Shown in pieces: positions 27,045 to 34,725 of a DNA stretch of 64,000 nucleotides. Within the stretch, counting starts at the first letter, position 1, and every line of letters starts with the position of its first letter. The notes beneath the pieces are model-generated. The model made no database searches. It was not told the DNA's origin and was given only the letters and a program-made list of their open reading frames with translations. The stretch comes from Bacillus sp. M6-12 (GTDB taxonomy: Bacteria; Bacillota; Bacilli; Bacillales; DSM-1321). The DNA lies in contig NZ_PGVF01000020.1 in assembly GCF_002860285.1 (NCBI RefSeq), positions 1 to 64,000 on the forward strand, in the 5' to 3' direction. Made by a program: the position numbers and the translations under genes.

Positions 27045-28400
27045 TTAGCCAATTAATATTTTTTCCTCAGCATAACGGATCTTCGCTTTATTATTTGCGT
27101 GGATGGCTAGTGCAAAAGCCATTGTTAAAGGACCTACTCTTCCTATAAACATCATTACTGTAATTAAAATCCGCCCCATAGGACTTAATTCCATTGTTAA
27201 TCCAGCACTCATTCCGACTGTTCCAAAAGCTGAGACTGTTTCAAATAGTATTTTAGACATTTCTGCTCCTTTTTCTGTTATTGTCAGTAAAAAGAAGATC
27301 AAGAAAATAAAAATAACTCCAGAAACAGCAATGGATAGTGCTCTAAATACAAGTGTCTTAGGAACTCTGCGTTTAAAGATATTTATATCTTCTTTGTTAG
27401 TTACGACAGACCAAAGAGCCAGTAACAAGAGAGCAAATGTTGTTACTTTGATTCCACCTGCTACTGAACCCGACCCTGCACCTACAAACATTAACCCCGT
27501 CATATAAACTTGAGAACTTAATGTCATTTGACTAATATCAATTGAATTAAAACCAGCAGTACGAGGAACAACTCCCTGGAAATAAGCAGCCCACCACTTA
27601 TCGGTTGTCCCCAAACCTCCTAGAGTACCTGGATTATCATATTCCAAACCAAATATGATAAGTGTACTAACTATATTGATAACCAAAGTAAAACTTAACG
27701 TTATCTTAGTGTGAAGAGAGACCTTTCTCAAATTCCTCTTTTCGAAAATATCCGCAACCACAAAAAAGCCTATACCGCCAAGAATAAATAATGAGGTTAT
27801 GACGATATTTATAGTGGGATCACCAACCCATTTACTTAAACTATCCGCTTCAAGACCAAACCCAGCATTATTAAAAGCAGAAATAGAATGGAATATTCCG
27901 TAGTATAGGGCTTGGCCCCAACTCATTTCCTGGGACCAACGGATAGCCAAGGCAATTGCCCCAAGGGCTTCCACTATTAACGTGATGATAATAACTCGTT
28001 GAAGCAATCGTATAATTCCTTGTAGTGAGAATGTGTTTAACGATTCTTGAAGTAACAGCCTTTGTTTTAAGCCGATCTTTTTCCCAAGTATGATAAACAT
28101 CAGTATTCCACTGGTCATAAATCCCCAGCCACCCAGTTGAATAAGGGCTAATAAGGTAATTTGACCAAATAAGGTAAAGGTGGTCCCTGTATCAACAACG
28201 GCTAATCCTGTTACACATACTGCCGAAGTGGCTTCAAACAAGGCATCAATTAAGCTAAGGTGATGCCTGTCTTTTGTTGCTGCTGGAATCATAAATAGGC
28301 AAGTACCTATAAAGATTAAAACCAGAAAACCTAGGACCAGAATATGGGCAGGGTGTAGATTTATTGTCTTTAATCTTTTTATGTGATTAAAAAAAGTCAT
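27045..28400 (-). CDS. KtrB/TrkH-type potassium uptake membrane subunit
   Basis: A 451-residue K+ translocating subunit of the Ktr/Trk superfamily. The four pore loops are recognisable: TSAVCVTGLAVVDTGTTF, SISAFNNAGFGLE, VPRTAGFNSIDIS and SAFGTVGMSAGLT, each with the filter Gly. Start at ATG 28400 seven bases after TAGGAG. No ktrA/ktrC (RCK gating subunit) lies next to it, as for B. subtilis ktrD, so it may share a gating subunit encoded elsewhere. In many Bacillus species Ktr gating is inhibited by the c-di-AMP made by CdaA. Confidence 0.92.
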   Translation of the reverse strand: MTFFNHIKRLKTINLHPAHILVLGFLVLIFIGTCLFMIPAATKDRHHLSLIDALFEATSAVCVTGLAVVDTGTTFTLFGQITLLALIQLGGWGFMTSGILMFIILGKKIGLKQRLLLQESLNTFSLQGIIRLLQRVIIITLIVEALGAIALAIRWSQEMSWGQALYYGIFHSISAFNNAGFGLEADSLSKWVGDPTINIVITSLFILGGIGFFVVADIFEKRNLRKVSLHTKITLSFTLVINIVSTLIIFGLEYDNPGTLGGLGTTDKWWAAYFQGVVPRTAGFNSIDISQMTLSSQVYMTGLMFVGAGSGSVAGGIKVTTFALLLLALWSVVTNKEDINIFKRRVPKTLVFRALSIAVSGVIFIFLIFFLLTITEKGAEMSKILFETVSAFGTVGMSAGLTMELSPMGRILITVMMFIGRVGPLTMAFALAIHANNKAKIRYAEEKILIG

Positions 28401-28591
28401 ATTTTTTCTCCTAAAGACCACAATTTACTTTTGTTTTCATCTTATTCTTTTTACAATCCATTTTCAAATAATGGTGTGTTGATTACGAGGATTGGTTAAA
28501 GGACTTTTTAGTTATATTTGAGACAGTTTTGATTGTGAAGAATGGTATAGTTTAAGAAGGATTAACCTCTTTTTTGTAGAATTCCTTATTA

Positions 28592-28619
28592 TGAAAACGG
28601 GGCAGGTTGACTCAGTAAG
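28592..28619 (+). repeat. Copy of the dispersed repeat
   Basis: AAAACGGGGCAGGTTGACTCAGTAAG, inside the duplicated block. Confidence 0.5.
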
Positions 28620-28669
28620 CCTGCATTTTAAAGTGAATAAAAAATAAAACAATGGTCTTGTTCCCGTAA

Positions 28670-28761
28670 TTAAAGATATTTCTTTAGAGTCTCTTGGAGA
28701 ATACCTTTCGTTCTGCGTCTTTTTCAAATCGGATTCCTGCTTGTACCATCTTTCTTACAAG
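28670..28761 (-). pseudogene. 3' fragment of an RsbR-like gene
   Basis: On the minus strand this encodes the last roughly 30 residues of the STAS protein found whole at 42782-43603, with one base missing near 28713. Homology stops abruptly at 28761. Confidence 0.75.
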
Positions 28762-28949
28762 TTGGTGCAAAACTAGCTGGGTTCAATTGGAACAGTTCAC
28801 TGGGCATTGGTTCAGCAATGGTTTCGAGGGGAGAAGTAGCATTAATTATTTCAGCAATCGGCTTAGAGAGTCAATTGTTAACACAAGATATGTTTGCTGT
28901 TATTGTTGTTGTGGTATTGGTCACAACGATTGTGACTCCGCCAAAATGA
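28762..28949 (+). pseudogene. 3' fragment of a CPA2 antiporter gene
   Basis: Reads KLAGFNWNSSLGIGSAMVSRG, then LLTQDMFAVIVVVVLVTTIV to a TGA. It corresponds to the C-terminal 60 residues of the antiporter at 25596 but is diverged (roughly 80% at DNA level by eye), so it comes from a second antiporter gene, not from a recent copy. Confidence 0.78.
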
Positions 28950-29461
28950 AACAATTCTTTAAATGAAAGCAAAGAATTTATCTCAGTCTTCATATAAAAA
29001 ACCACCAATTTCCTTGGAGGTTTCTGTATATCCGTTCAGGAAAATAGTTATATTTATTTTTTAAAGAAAGTGAAAGTAATTCTGATCGAACTACGTTTTC
29101 TATAAATTTTTGGGAAAAAAAGAAGAAAATAGTTGTTGTGTAACATCAAGTACCATTATTGAACCAAACACTCTATCTTCAGCAACAGCTTACCAAGCTG
29201 GAGGTTTTTTTCTTAATTGAACTCATCTGTTTAAAGTAATAGCTAACGTATTTTAAAAGAGGCACAATTTTTATCCCTCATAGTTAGGTAATGAGTTTAA
29301 CTTATTAAAAACTGTGTTAAATAACACAATCTATCACCTCGGAAGTTAGTATGTTCACTTTATAAAAATAGGTCTTAACCTGAGAATTTTATCGTCCTGA
29401 AAAGTACATTTCCTTAACGTATGCATAGAATAATTTTAAACGTGTTATGGAGTTGAGAAAA
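28950..29461. other. 512-bp stretch without a gene
   Basis: Contains an imperfect hairpin at 28998-29023 (AAACCACCAA / TTGGAGGTTT) and a small terminator-like structure near 29183-29210 (CAGCTT-ACC-AAGCTG then a T tract). No coding frame is supported. Confidence 0.5.
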
Positions 29462-30034
29462 ATGTACAATTCTTATGGTATGAATCCTTACCAGTATCAG
29501 TATCAAAATCCTTATTATGTTAATTTACCGGTGTATAACTATACCAGGCAGCCCAATTACTGGGCTGGTGATGCTATCCTTGGTAATTTTCAATCACCAA
29601 ATGGAAGAAATAAAATTAACATAAAAGATTATGGATCGAAACCATTTGTAGTAAATATCAATGAGGCTACGAAGCAAAACAATACCTATCGTACTGTACT
29701 ATGGACCGGAAATCATTTGCAAGTAACATTGATGAGTCTTAAAGTTGGTGAAGATATAGGTATAGAAATTCACCCTGACGTAGACCAATTCTTACGGATT
29801 GAACAAGGTCAAGGGATTGTTCAAATGGGGATGACAAAAGATAACTTAAACTTTGTAAGAAAAGTTTATGATGATTCTGCGATTATGATTCCGGCTGGAA
29901 CATGGCATAATGTAACCAATACAGGTAATATCCCTTTAAAACTTTATTCTATATATGCACCCCCACATCATCCATTTGGTACCGTTCATATGACTAAGGC
30001 AGATGCATTGACTGCGGAACGAGAATGGGGCTGA
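29462..30034 (+). CDS. Cupin domain protein, copy 2
   Basis: A 190-residue paralogue of the protein at 11157. The Y/N/Q/P-rich head (MYNSYGMNPYQYQYQ...) is longer and diverged, whereas the cupin barrel is nearly the same (EIHPDVDQFLRIEQGQG, IPAGTWHNVTN). Start at ATG 29462, nine bases after GGAG; an ATG five codons earlier overlaps that site. Function unknown. Two retained copies 18 kb apart with conserved barrel and variable head suggest selection on the barrel. Confidence 0.82.
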   Translation: MYNSYGMNPYQYQYQNPYYVNLPVYNYTRQPNYWAGDAILGNFQSPNGRNKINIKDYGSKPFVVNINEATKQNNTYRTVLWTGNHLQVTLMSLKVGEDIGIEIHPDVDQFLRIEQGQGIVQMGMTKDNLNFVRKVYDDSAIMIPAGTWHNVTNTGNIPLKLYSIYAPPHHPFGTVHMTKADALTAEREWG

Positions 30035-30244
30035 CTAATAAATGTAGTTTAGTTTTATTAAGAAAAATTAAAGTCAACAGCAGAAATATTAGCTTTATTA
30101 TGTCTAATCAGGAATAAACTGTGAAACAATTCTTGAACCGCCTAAGCCAACTGCTCTTATAGTATGGGAAACCAACCTGCCTTACAAAAGATGTCAAGAG
30201 ATATTGAAGTGCGATTGGTTGCCTGAATGGATAAGAGTGTATAG

Positions 30245-30267
30245 AAGGGGCTATACAGCCCTTTTTT
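30245..30267 (+). terminator. Terminator before the sulfur island
   Basis: AAGGGGCT-ATAC-AGCCCTT followed by six T. The preceding 30040-30240 has no supported gene. Confidence 0.78.
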
Positions 30268-30307
30268 AGGTTATTTGTCTTAACTTTCCCTGCAAGTAAT
30301 CTTGTTG

Positions 30308-30336
30308 TTGACATTATACCCTATAGGGTATATATT
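30308..30336 (+). promoter_or_regulatory. Promoter with CstR-type operator 1
   Basis: TTGACA (30308-30313), 17 bp, TATATT (30331-30336). The perfect palindrome ATACCCTATAGGGTAT (30316-30331) fills the spacer, so bound repressor would block RNA polymerase. Confidence 0.9.
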
Positions 30337-30378
30337 TAGTTCATAACATTTGTTTCCTAACCTTAGGAGTTGATATAC

Positions 30379-30705
30379 ATGAATTTTTTTTGTGGACTAG
30401 CTGTTATCATACTTTTTATTTCGATATATAGAAGGTATTTCCCTGTAATGGGAGTTCCTAGGGCTCAACATAATCAAGCAAATAACAGTGCAGTCATAGT
30501 GGATGTCAGGGACTATACCATGTCTTCTAATAGCCCGGTCGAAGGATCCGTTGATCTGCCTGTGGCGTATCTAACCAGACAATTTCGGGACATATCAGAA
30601 AAACAGGTACATCTGATCGTGTCTGATAAACTAGAAAGAAACCTTGGGGTCAGGATTCTGCAGCACAATGGCTTTACAGTTGTTGGCTATACTTGTATGA
30701 AATAA
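30379..30705 (+). CDS. Membrane-anchored rhodanese-like protein without catalytic Cys
   Basis: A 108-residue protein: one N-terminal membrane helix (about 3-20), then a rhodanese fold (VIVDVRDY at about 45, GSVDLPVAYL, GFTVVGYTCMK). Where active rhodaneses have the Cys of the C-x5-R loop it reads LIVSDKLERN, so the sulfur-carrying Cys is absent. Ribosome site TAGGAG lies nine bases before ATG. It is the first gene behind CstR operator 1, 24 bp before the cstR-like gene, so it is regulated with sulfur detoxification but cannot be a classical sulfurtransferase. The C-terminal Cys is a possible alternative thiol. Confidence 0.72.
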   Translation: MNFFCGLAVIILFISIYRRYFPVMGVPRAQHNQANNSAVIVDVRDYTMSSNSPVEGSVDLPVAYLTRQFRDISEKQVHLIVSDKLERNLGVRILQHNGFTVVGYTCMK

Positions 30706-30729
30706 AAGCGATTAAGGAGGACACATTGG

Positions 30730-30990
30730 ATGAAGTACGATGATCAAATGAAGAATAGAGTCAAGCGTATTGAAGGCCAGCTTCGAGGGATATTGAAGAT
30801 GATGGAAGAAAATAAGGACTGTAAGGATGTGGTGACTCAACTCTCAGCATCCAGAACGGGGATCGACCGCACCATCGGCCTTATTGTCAGCTCCAATTTG
30901 GTTGAGTGTGTTCGTGAAGCGAATGAACAAGGACAGGATGCCGATGAACTAGTCAAGCAAGCAGTGAATTTACTAGTAAAAAGTAGATAA
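30730..30990 (+). CDS. yrkD: CsoR/CstR family persulfide-sensing repressor
   Basis: An 86-residue all-helical CsoR-family repressor (VKRIEGQLRGILKMMEE). The two conserved sensor cysteines are C31 and C60. The histidine and third ligand of copper sensors are missing, which points to CstR, the sensor of per- and polysulfides. AAGGAGG precedes ATG. Six matching palindromes within 3 kb, including one in its own promoter, support an autoregulated sulfur regulon. B. subtilis yrkD heads the same gene set. Confidence 0.92.
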   Translation: MKYDDQMKNRVKRIEGQLRGILKMMEENKDCKDVVTQLSASRTGIDRTIGLIVSSNLVECVREANEQGQDADELVKQAVNLLVKSR

Positions 30991-31022
30991 ACACAATCCG
31001 GGATTGACATCCCGTATTGTGT
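30991..31022 (+). terminator. Hairpin after the cstR-like gene
   Basis: ACACAATCCGGGA and TCCCGTATTGTGT pair; no T tract follows, so termination may be weak. Confidence 0.5.
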
Positions 31023-31030
31023 TATGTAAT

Positions 31031-31046
31031 ATACCCTTATGGGTAT
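31031..31046. promoter_or_regulatory. CstR-type operator 2
   Basis: ATACCCTTATGGGTAT, matching ATACCC-N4-GGGTAT. Confidence 0.85.
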
Positions 31047-31074
31047 TCAAAAGCTCTTTTTTTAATTTAATTCA

Positions 31075-31090
31075 ATACTCATACGGGTAT
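31075..31090. promoter_or_regulatory. CstR-type operator 3
   Basis: ATACTCATACGGGTAT, one mismatch in the left arm, 44 bp after operator 2 and directly before the dead TusA gene. Confidence 0.75.
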
Positions 31091-31111
31091 ATGTATTAAT
31101 AAGAGAAAATA

Positions 31112-31309
31112 GTATATGTAAAAGGTTTGGCATTTCCAATGCCGATCATTAGTACCAAAAAAGTAATGGATGAATTGGAATCAGGACCGGTTTTAGAAGT
31201 GCATGCGACCGATAAAAGAGCGAAAGCAGATTTACCGCATGGGCTCAATTAACAGTAAGCTCGTAAAACATGATGAAGCAAGTGATATGCTGAAGTTCTG
31301 GATTAAATT
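31112..31309 (+). pseudogene. TusA-like sulfur carrier remnant
   Basis: Reads KGLAFPMPIISTKKVMDELESGPVLEVHATDK (split), clearly a TusA protein in which the sulfur-binding Cys of GLACPMP has become Phe. The start is lost and two frameshifts follow near 31235-31265 before HDEASDMLKFWIK. Intact TusA genes remain at 32620 and 34452. Confidence 0.82.
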
Positions 31310-31324
31310 TTTTTATTTTGTATT

Positions 31325-31340
31325 ATACCCTATGGGGTAA
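31325..31340. promoter_or_regulatory. CstR-type operator 4
   Basis: ATACCCTATGGGGTAA, 22 bp before the yrkE-like gene. Confidence 0.78.
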
Positions 31341-31361
31341 TTTTCGTAAGGAGGAGAACAC

Positions 31362-31841
31362 ATGTCAGAGACAAAGAAAACCAATATCATTTTATTCAGC
31401 GGGGATTACGATAAAGCAATGGCTGCTTATATCATTGCAAACGGTGCAGCAGCGTATGACCATGAAGTGACTATTTTCCACACGTTTTGGGGCCTGAATG
31501 CCTTACGCAAAGACGAACCCATTGAATTGAGAAAAGGATTCTTAGAAAAGATGTTTGCGAAAATGATGCCTCGCGGTGCAGATAAGTTGGGGCTATCAAA
31601 AATGAACTTTGCTGGAATGGGGCCAAAGATGATCAAGCAGGTGATTAAAAAGCACAATGCGATGACCTTGCCGCAGCTCATTGAGATGGCTCAGGAACAA
31701 GAAATCAAACTGGTTGCCTGCACGATGACGATGGATTTGTTGGGTCTGCAGGAAAAAGAATTGCTGGCTAATATTGAATATGCGGGCGTGGCTGCCTATT
31801 TAGCAGATGCTGAAAATGGCAACGTGAACTTATTTATCTAA
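31362..31841 (+). CDS. yrkE: DsrE/DsrF-like protein (YrkE type)
   Basis: A 159-residue DsrE-fold protein, the family of sulfur-relay proteins that bind persulfides. Visible features: IILFSGDYDKAMAAYIIANGAA at the start, the FHTFWGLNAL segment, and VACTMTMDLLGL (about 120) with the single conserved Cys. AAGGAGG precedes ATG. B. subtilis YrkE has the same size and position. It probably shuttles sulfane sulfur between TusA and the rhodaneses encoded downstream. Operator 4 immediately upstream indicates CstR control. Confidence 0.88.
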   Translation: MSETKKTNIILFSGDYDKAMAAYIIANGAAAYDHEVTIFHTFWGLNALRKDEPIELRKGFLEKMFAKMMPRGADKLGLSKMNFAGMGPKMIKQVIKKHNAMTLPQLIEMAQEQEIKLVACTMTMDLLGLQEKELLANIEYAGVAAYLADAENGNVNLFI

Positions 31842-31891
31842 CATAACCTGGGGAGCAGAAAACCGTTCCTGTCGGTTTTAGGAGGACTGAA

Positions 31892-32250
31892 ATGTGGAGT
31901 ACTTTAATTATTGTATTGAATGGACTCGTGATTTTCTTTTTAATCCAACGCTTAATACCTGCTAGGGGAATAAGACAAAATACGGTTTCCGAATTGAAGA
32001 GCCAGCTTTCTGATAAAACCAACATTTATTGACGTACGTACACAGGGTGAATTCCAATTGAATATATAAACGAATTTAAAAATGTCCCTTTTGCTTCGCT
32101 ATACGCCAAAAAATACGTCTTAACTAAAGAGAAAGAAGTCATCTTAATCTGCAAAAGCGGAATGAGAAGTAATAAAGCGAGCAGACTACTGAAAAAACAA
32201 GTTTTAACAAGGTAACAAATGTAAGGGGCGGAATGAGTGCCTGGAAGTAA
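31892..32250 (+). pseudogene. Membrane-anchored rhodanese, frameshifted
   Basis: Starts with a membrane helix (MWSTLIIVLNGLVIFFLIQRL) after AGGAGG, then stops at Tyr-TGA near 32030. Other frames continue the same protein: FIDVRT-type start, KNVPFASLYAKKYVLTKEKEV, LICKSGMRSNKASRLLKKQ with the catalytic Cys, and NVRGGMSAWK to TAA at 32250. At least two frameshifts inactivate it. Confidence 0.82.
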
Positions 32251-32271
32251 ACGTAGGAAGGTGAAGGAAGA

Positions 32272-32568
32272 ATGAAACAGATGTCAGCTAAAGAAGTGCA
32301 GCAATTGATCGAAGAAGGAAAATCGCTAAATGTTATCGATGTCAGGGAGGTTGAAGAAGTAGCAGAAGGAAAGATTAAAGGTGCAGTAAACATCCCATTA
32401 GGTTTGCTGGAATTTAAGATGAACGAACTGGAGAAGTCCAAGGAATATATCATGGTGTGCCGTTCAGGAGGCAGGAGCGGAAAAGCTTCGAAATTCTTGG
32501 AAAGCCAAGGCTTTACGGTTATTAACATGACAGGCGGAATGCTCGCTTGGGAAGGCAAGATTGAATAA
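32272..32568 (+). CDS. Single-domain rhodanese sulfurtransferase
   Basis: A 98-residue rhodanese domain (NVIDVREVEEVAEGKIKGAVN, VCRSGGRSGKA with catalytic C63, TGGMLAWEG). The six-residue active loop CRSGGR is typical of sulfide/thiosulfate rhodaneses. GAAGGTGAAGGAAG precedes ATG. It sits between DsrE and the TusA-rhodanese fusion and likely moves sulfane sulfur among small thiols and TusA. Operator 5 lies 17 bp after its stop. Confidence 0.92.
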   Translation: MKQMSAKEVQQLIEEGKSLNVIDVREVEEVAEGKIKGAVNIPLGLLEFKMNELEKSKEYIMVCRSGGRSGKASKFLESQGFTVINMTGGMLAWEGKIE

Positions 32569-32584
32569 TTTTTTATAAAGAAGG

Positions 32585-32600
32585 ATACCCCAGGTGGTAT
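32585..32600. promoter_or_regulatory. CstR-type operator 5
   Basis: ATACCCCAGGTGGTAT, before the TusA-rhodanese fusion. Confidence 0.72.
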
Positions 32601-32619
32601 TAAAAGAGGAGGAATACGG

Positions 32620-33186
32620 ATGAAGGCGGTCATTTCAAACGTAGCACTGGATGCAAAGGGATTAGCGTGTCCGATGCCGATTATAAAAACAAAAAAGGCA
32701 ATGGCGGGGTTAGAAGCAGGACAGGTAATAGAGGTACAGGCTACAGACAAAGGCTCAAAGGCAGATTTGAAAGCTTGGGCTGAAAGTACGGGGCACCAGT
32801 ATTTAGGCACGGTCGAAGAAGGGGACGTGTTAAAACATTACCTAAGAAAAGCTTCAGGGGAAGAAACAGCGGAAAGAAAACATCCTGATGTTATCAACAA
32901 TGAAGAGCTAAAAGAAAAATTGAAATCCGATGAAGATATTCTTCTATTAGATGTGAGGGAATCCGCGGAATACATGTTTAACCACATACCAAATTCCAAG
33001 TCTCTTCCTCTGGGTGAACTGGAAAGTCGCATGAATGAGCTAGATAAAGATAGAAAAACCTATGTGATATGCCGTACCGGCAGCCGAAGTGATCTGGCAG
33101 CACAGAAGTTAGCTGAACAAGGCTTCAAGGTAATAAATGTGGTGCCTGGTATGAGCGAATGGTCGGGCGAGACAGAACAACTTTAA
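32620..33186 (+). CDS. yrkF: TusA-rhodanese fusion protein (YrkF type)
   Basis: A 188-residue two-domain sulfur carrier. Residues 8-76 form a TusA domain with GLACPMP (C17). Residues 92-186 form a rhodanese with LLLDVRESAEY and CRTGSR (C151). AGAGGAGG precedes ATG. The fusion would pass persulfide between the two cysteines. B. subtilis YrkF has the same architecture, and the S. aureus CstA protein uses the same modules. It is preceded by operator 5 and followed by operator 6. Confidence 0.94.
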   Translation: MKAVISNVALDAKGLACPMPIIKTKKAMAGLEAGQVIEVQATDKGSKADLKAWAESTGHQYLGTVEEGDVLKHYLRKASGEETAERKHPDVINNEELKEKLKSDEDILLLDVRESAEYMFNHIPNSKSLPLGELESRMNELDKDRKTYVICRTGSRSDLAAQKLAEQGFKVINVVPGMSEWSGETEQL

Positions 33187-33259
33187 TAAGCTAAATAGGG
33201 TTAAGACGGTTAACCAGTTTCGTCTTTAGAAGGCTAGAAAAAAATTTTGATAAAAAATA

Positions 33260-33275
33260 TACCACAGGGGGTATT
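33260..33275. promoter_or_regulatory. CstR-type operator 6
   Basis: ATACCACAGGGGGTAT lies just before the dioxygenase start; its G-rich arm may double as ribosome site. Confidence 0.75.
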
Positions 33276-33283
33276 TGGGCATT

Positions 33284-34411
33284 ATGAGCATGAAACCCAT
33301 GACTTTAGAAGAAGTCACAAAGAAAATATTGAATCAAGAACCACTCTTTATTCTGGATGTGAGGAATCAAAACGACTTTAATGATTGGAAAATTGAAGGT
33401 CGGAAGTTCGAGTATCTGAATGTTCCATACTTTGATTTGCTTGATGGAGTAGACGAAATTCTTAGCCAAATTCCAACCGATAAAGAGGTTATTGTGGTAT
33501 GTGCGAAGGAAGGTTCCTCCATTATGATCGCCGACATGCTGGCGGAAGCAGGGCGTGATGTTTTTTACTTGCAGGGCGGTATGAAAGCTTGGAGTGAATA
33601 TCTGGAACCTGTGAAAGCGGGCAGCTTACGGGACGGCGGAACTATCTATCAATTCATCCGTGTCGGAAAAGGATGTTTGTCTTACATGGTTGTTTCAAAC
33701 GGCGAGGCAGCCATTGTGGATGCCTCGCGTATGACAGAAGTATATATCGAATTTGCTGAAAGCATTGGAGCGAAAATTACTCATGTATTGGATACTCACC
33801 TTCATGCAGACCATATTTCAGGCGGCCGATCCATTGCTGAAAAAGTAAATGCAGTCTACTGGCTGCCGCCTAAGGATGCGGAAGAAGTAACGTTTCCTTA
33901 TCAGGCATTGGAAGATGGAAACAAGATTGTGTTGGGAAATACATCTATAGACATTGCTGCATTGTATTCACCAGGTCACACAATCGGGTCCACTTCCTTT
34001 GTAGTGGATGAATCATACTTGCTTTCCGGTGATATTCTATTCATCGACAGCATCGGGCGACCAGACCTGGCGGGGTTGGCAGAAGATTGGGTCGGGGACT
34101 TAAGAGAAACGTTATATCAACGCTACAGAGAGCTTTCAAAAGAATTGATAGTGTTGCCAGCTCATTTCATGACAAATGATGAGCTCAATGATGATGGAAC
34201 GGTGGCGGCAAAGTTAGGAACGCTGCTTTCTCAAAATCATGGATTGAACATTGCGGATGAGGAGGAATTCAGAAAAATGGTAACCGGCAATCTCCCTCCA
34301 CAACCTAATTCCTATCAGGAAATCCGAGAAACAAACATGGGGAAGATAAGTCCTGATACAGAGAAACAACATGAAATGGAAATAGGCCCAAACCGTTGTG
34401 CCATTAGATAA
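33284..34411 (+). CDS. yrkH: Rhodanese-persulfide dioxygenase fusion (CstB/YrkH type)
   Basis: A 375-residue enzyme. The N-terminal rhodanese (about 1-108) has [11 protein letters not shown] and CAKEGSS with C73. The metallo-beta-lactamase domain (about 115-340) has THLHADH (171-177), SPGHTIGS and LSGDILF iron ligands of ETHE1-like persulfide dioxygenases. It oxidises persulfide sulfur to sulfite, as CstB or the YrkH family does; the domain order here (rhodanese first) differs from CstB. ATG at 33284 is chosen; an ATG two codons on is equally possible. The only G-rich stretch upstream lies in operator 6. Confidence 0.93.
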   Translation: MSMKPMTLEEVTKKILNQEPLFILDVRNQNDFNDWKIEGRKFEYLNVPYFDLLDGVDEILSQIPTDKEVIVVCAKEGSSIMIADMLAEAGRDVFYLQGGMKAWSEYLEPVKAGSLRDGGTIYQFIRVGKGCLSYMVVSNGEAAIVDASRMTEVYIEFAESIGAKITHVLDTHLHADHISGGRSIAEKVNAVYWLPPKDAEEVTFPYQALEDGNKIVLGNTSIDIAALYSPGHTIGSTSFVVDESYLLSGDILFIDSIGRPDLAGLAEDWVGDLRETLYQRYRELSKELIVLPAHFMTNDELNDDGTVAAKLGTLLSQNHGLNIADEEEFRKMVTGNLPPQPNSYQEIRETNMGKISPDTEKQHEMEIGPNRCAIR

Positions 34412-34451
34412 ATTAACAAGAAAAATAGACTTATAGAAGGAGAGATACAGA

Positions 34452-34685
34452 ATGAATGCAGATAAAATACTAGATGCAAAAGGACTTGCTTGTCCGCTGC
34501 CGATTGTGAAGACAAAAAAAGCAATGAATGAATTGCAAGCCGGACAAGTGCTTGAAATCCACGCGACGGATAAAGGGGCCAAGGCAGACCTGGCCGCCTG
34601 GTCCACTTCCGGAGGTCACGAACTGTTGGATACACAAGAAGAGGGCGGCGTACTAAAGTTTTGGATTAAAAAGGGCAATAATTAA
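34452..34685 (+). CDS. yrkI: TusA-like sulfur carrier protein
   Basis: A 77-residue stand-alone TusA (ILDAKGLACPLPIVKTKKAM; sulfur-binding C14; ending GVLKFWIKKG). AGAAGGAGAG precedes ATG. It lies 40 bp after the dioxygenase gene in the same operon. It carries sulfur as a persulfide between the rhodaneses and DsrE. Its intact Cys contrasts with the Phe in the dead copy at 31112. Confidence 0.94.
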   Translation: MNADKILDAKGLACPLPIVKTKKAMNELQAGQVLEIHATDKGAKADLAAWSTSGGHELLDTQEEGGVLKFWIKKGNN

Positions 34686-34725
34686 AGGGAGATCTGCGCG
34701 ATCTCCTTTTGGAGGTGAGATAGAT

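Larger units (their letters stand above)
28546..28761. repeat. Diverged duplicate of 42650-42868 (RsbR-like gene end)
   Basis: About 215 bp matching the 3' end and downstream sequence of the RsbR-like gene with scattered changes and a partial deletion of the terminator's left arm (ACAATGGTCTTGTT remains). It includes one copy of the GGGGCAGGTTGACTCA repeat at 28592. Confidence 0.8.

Noticed and set aside
30991-31361. A second small operon with its own regulator after the cstR-like gene
   Set aside because: The open stretches translate only as broken TusA sequence; no other gene is present.
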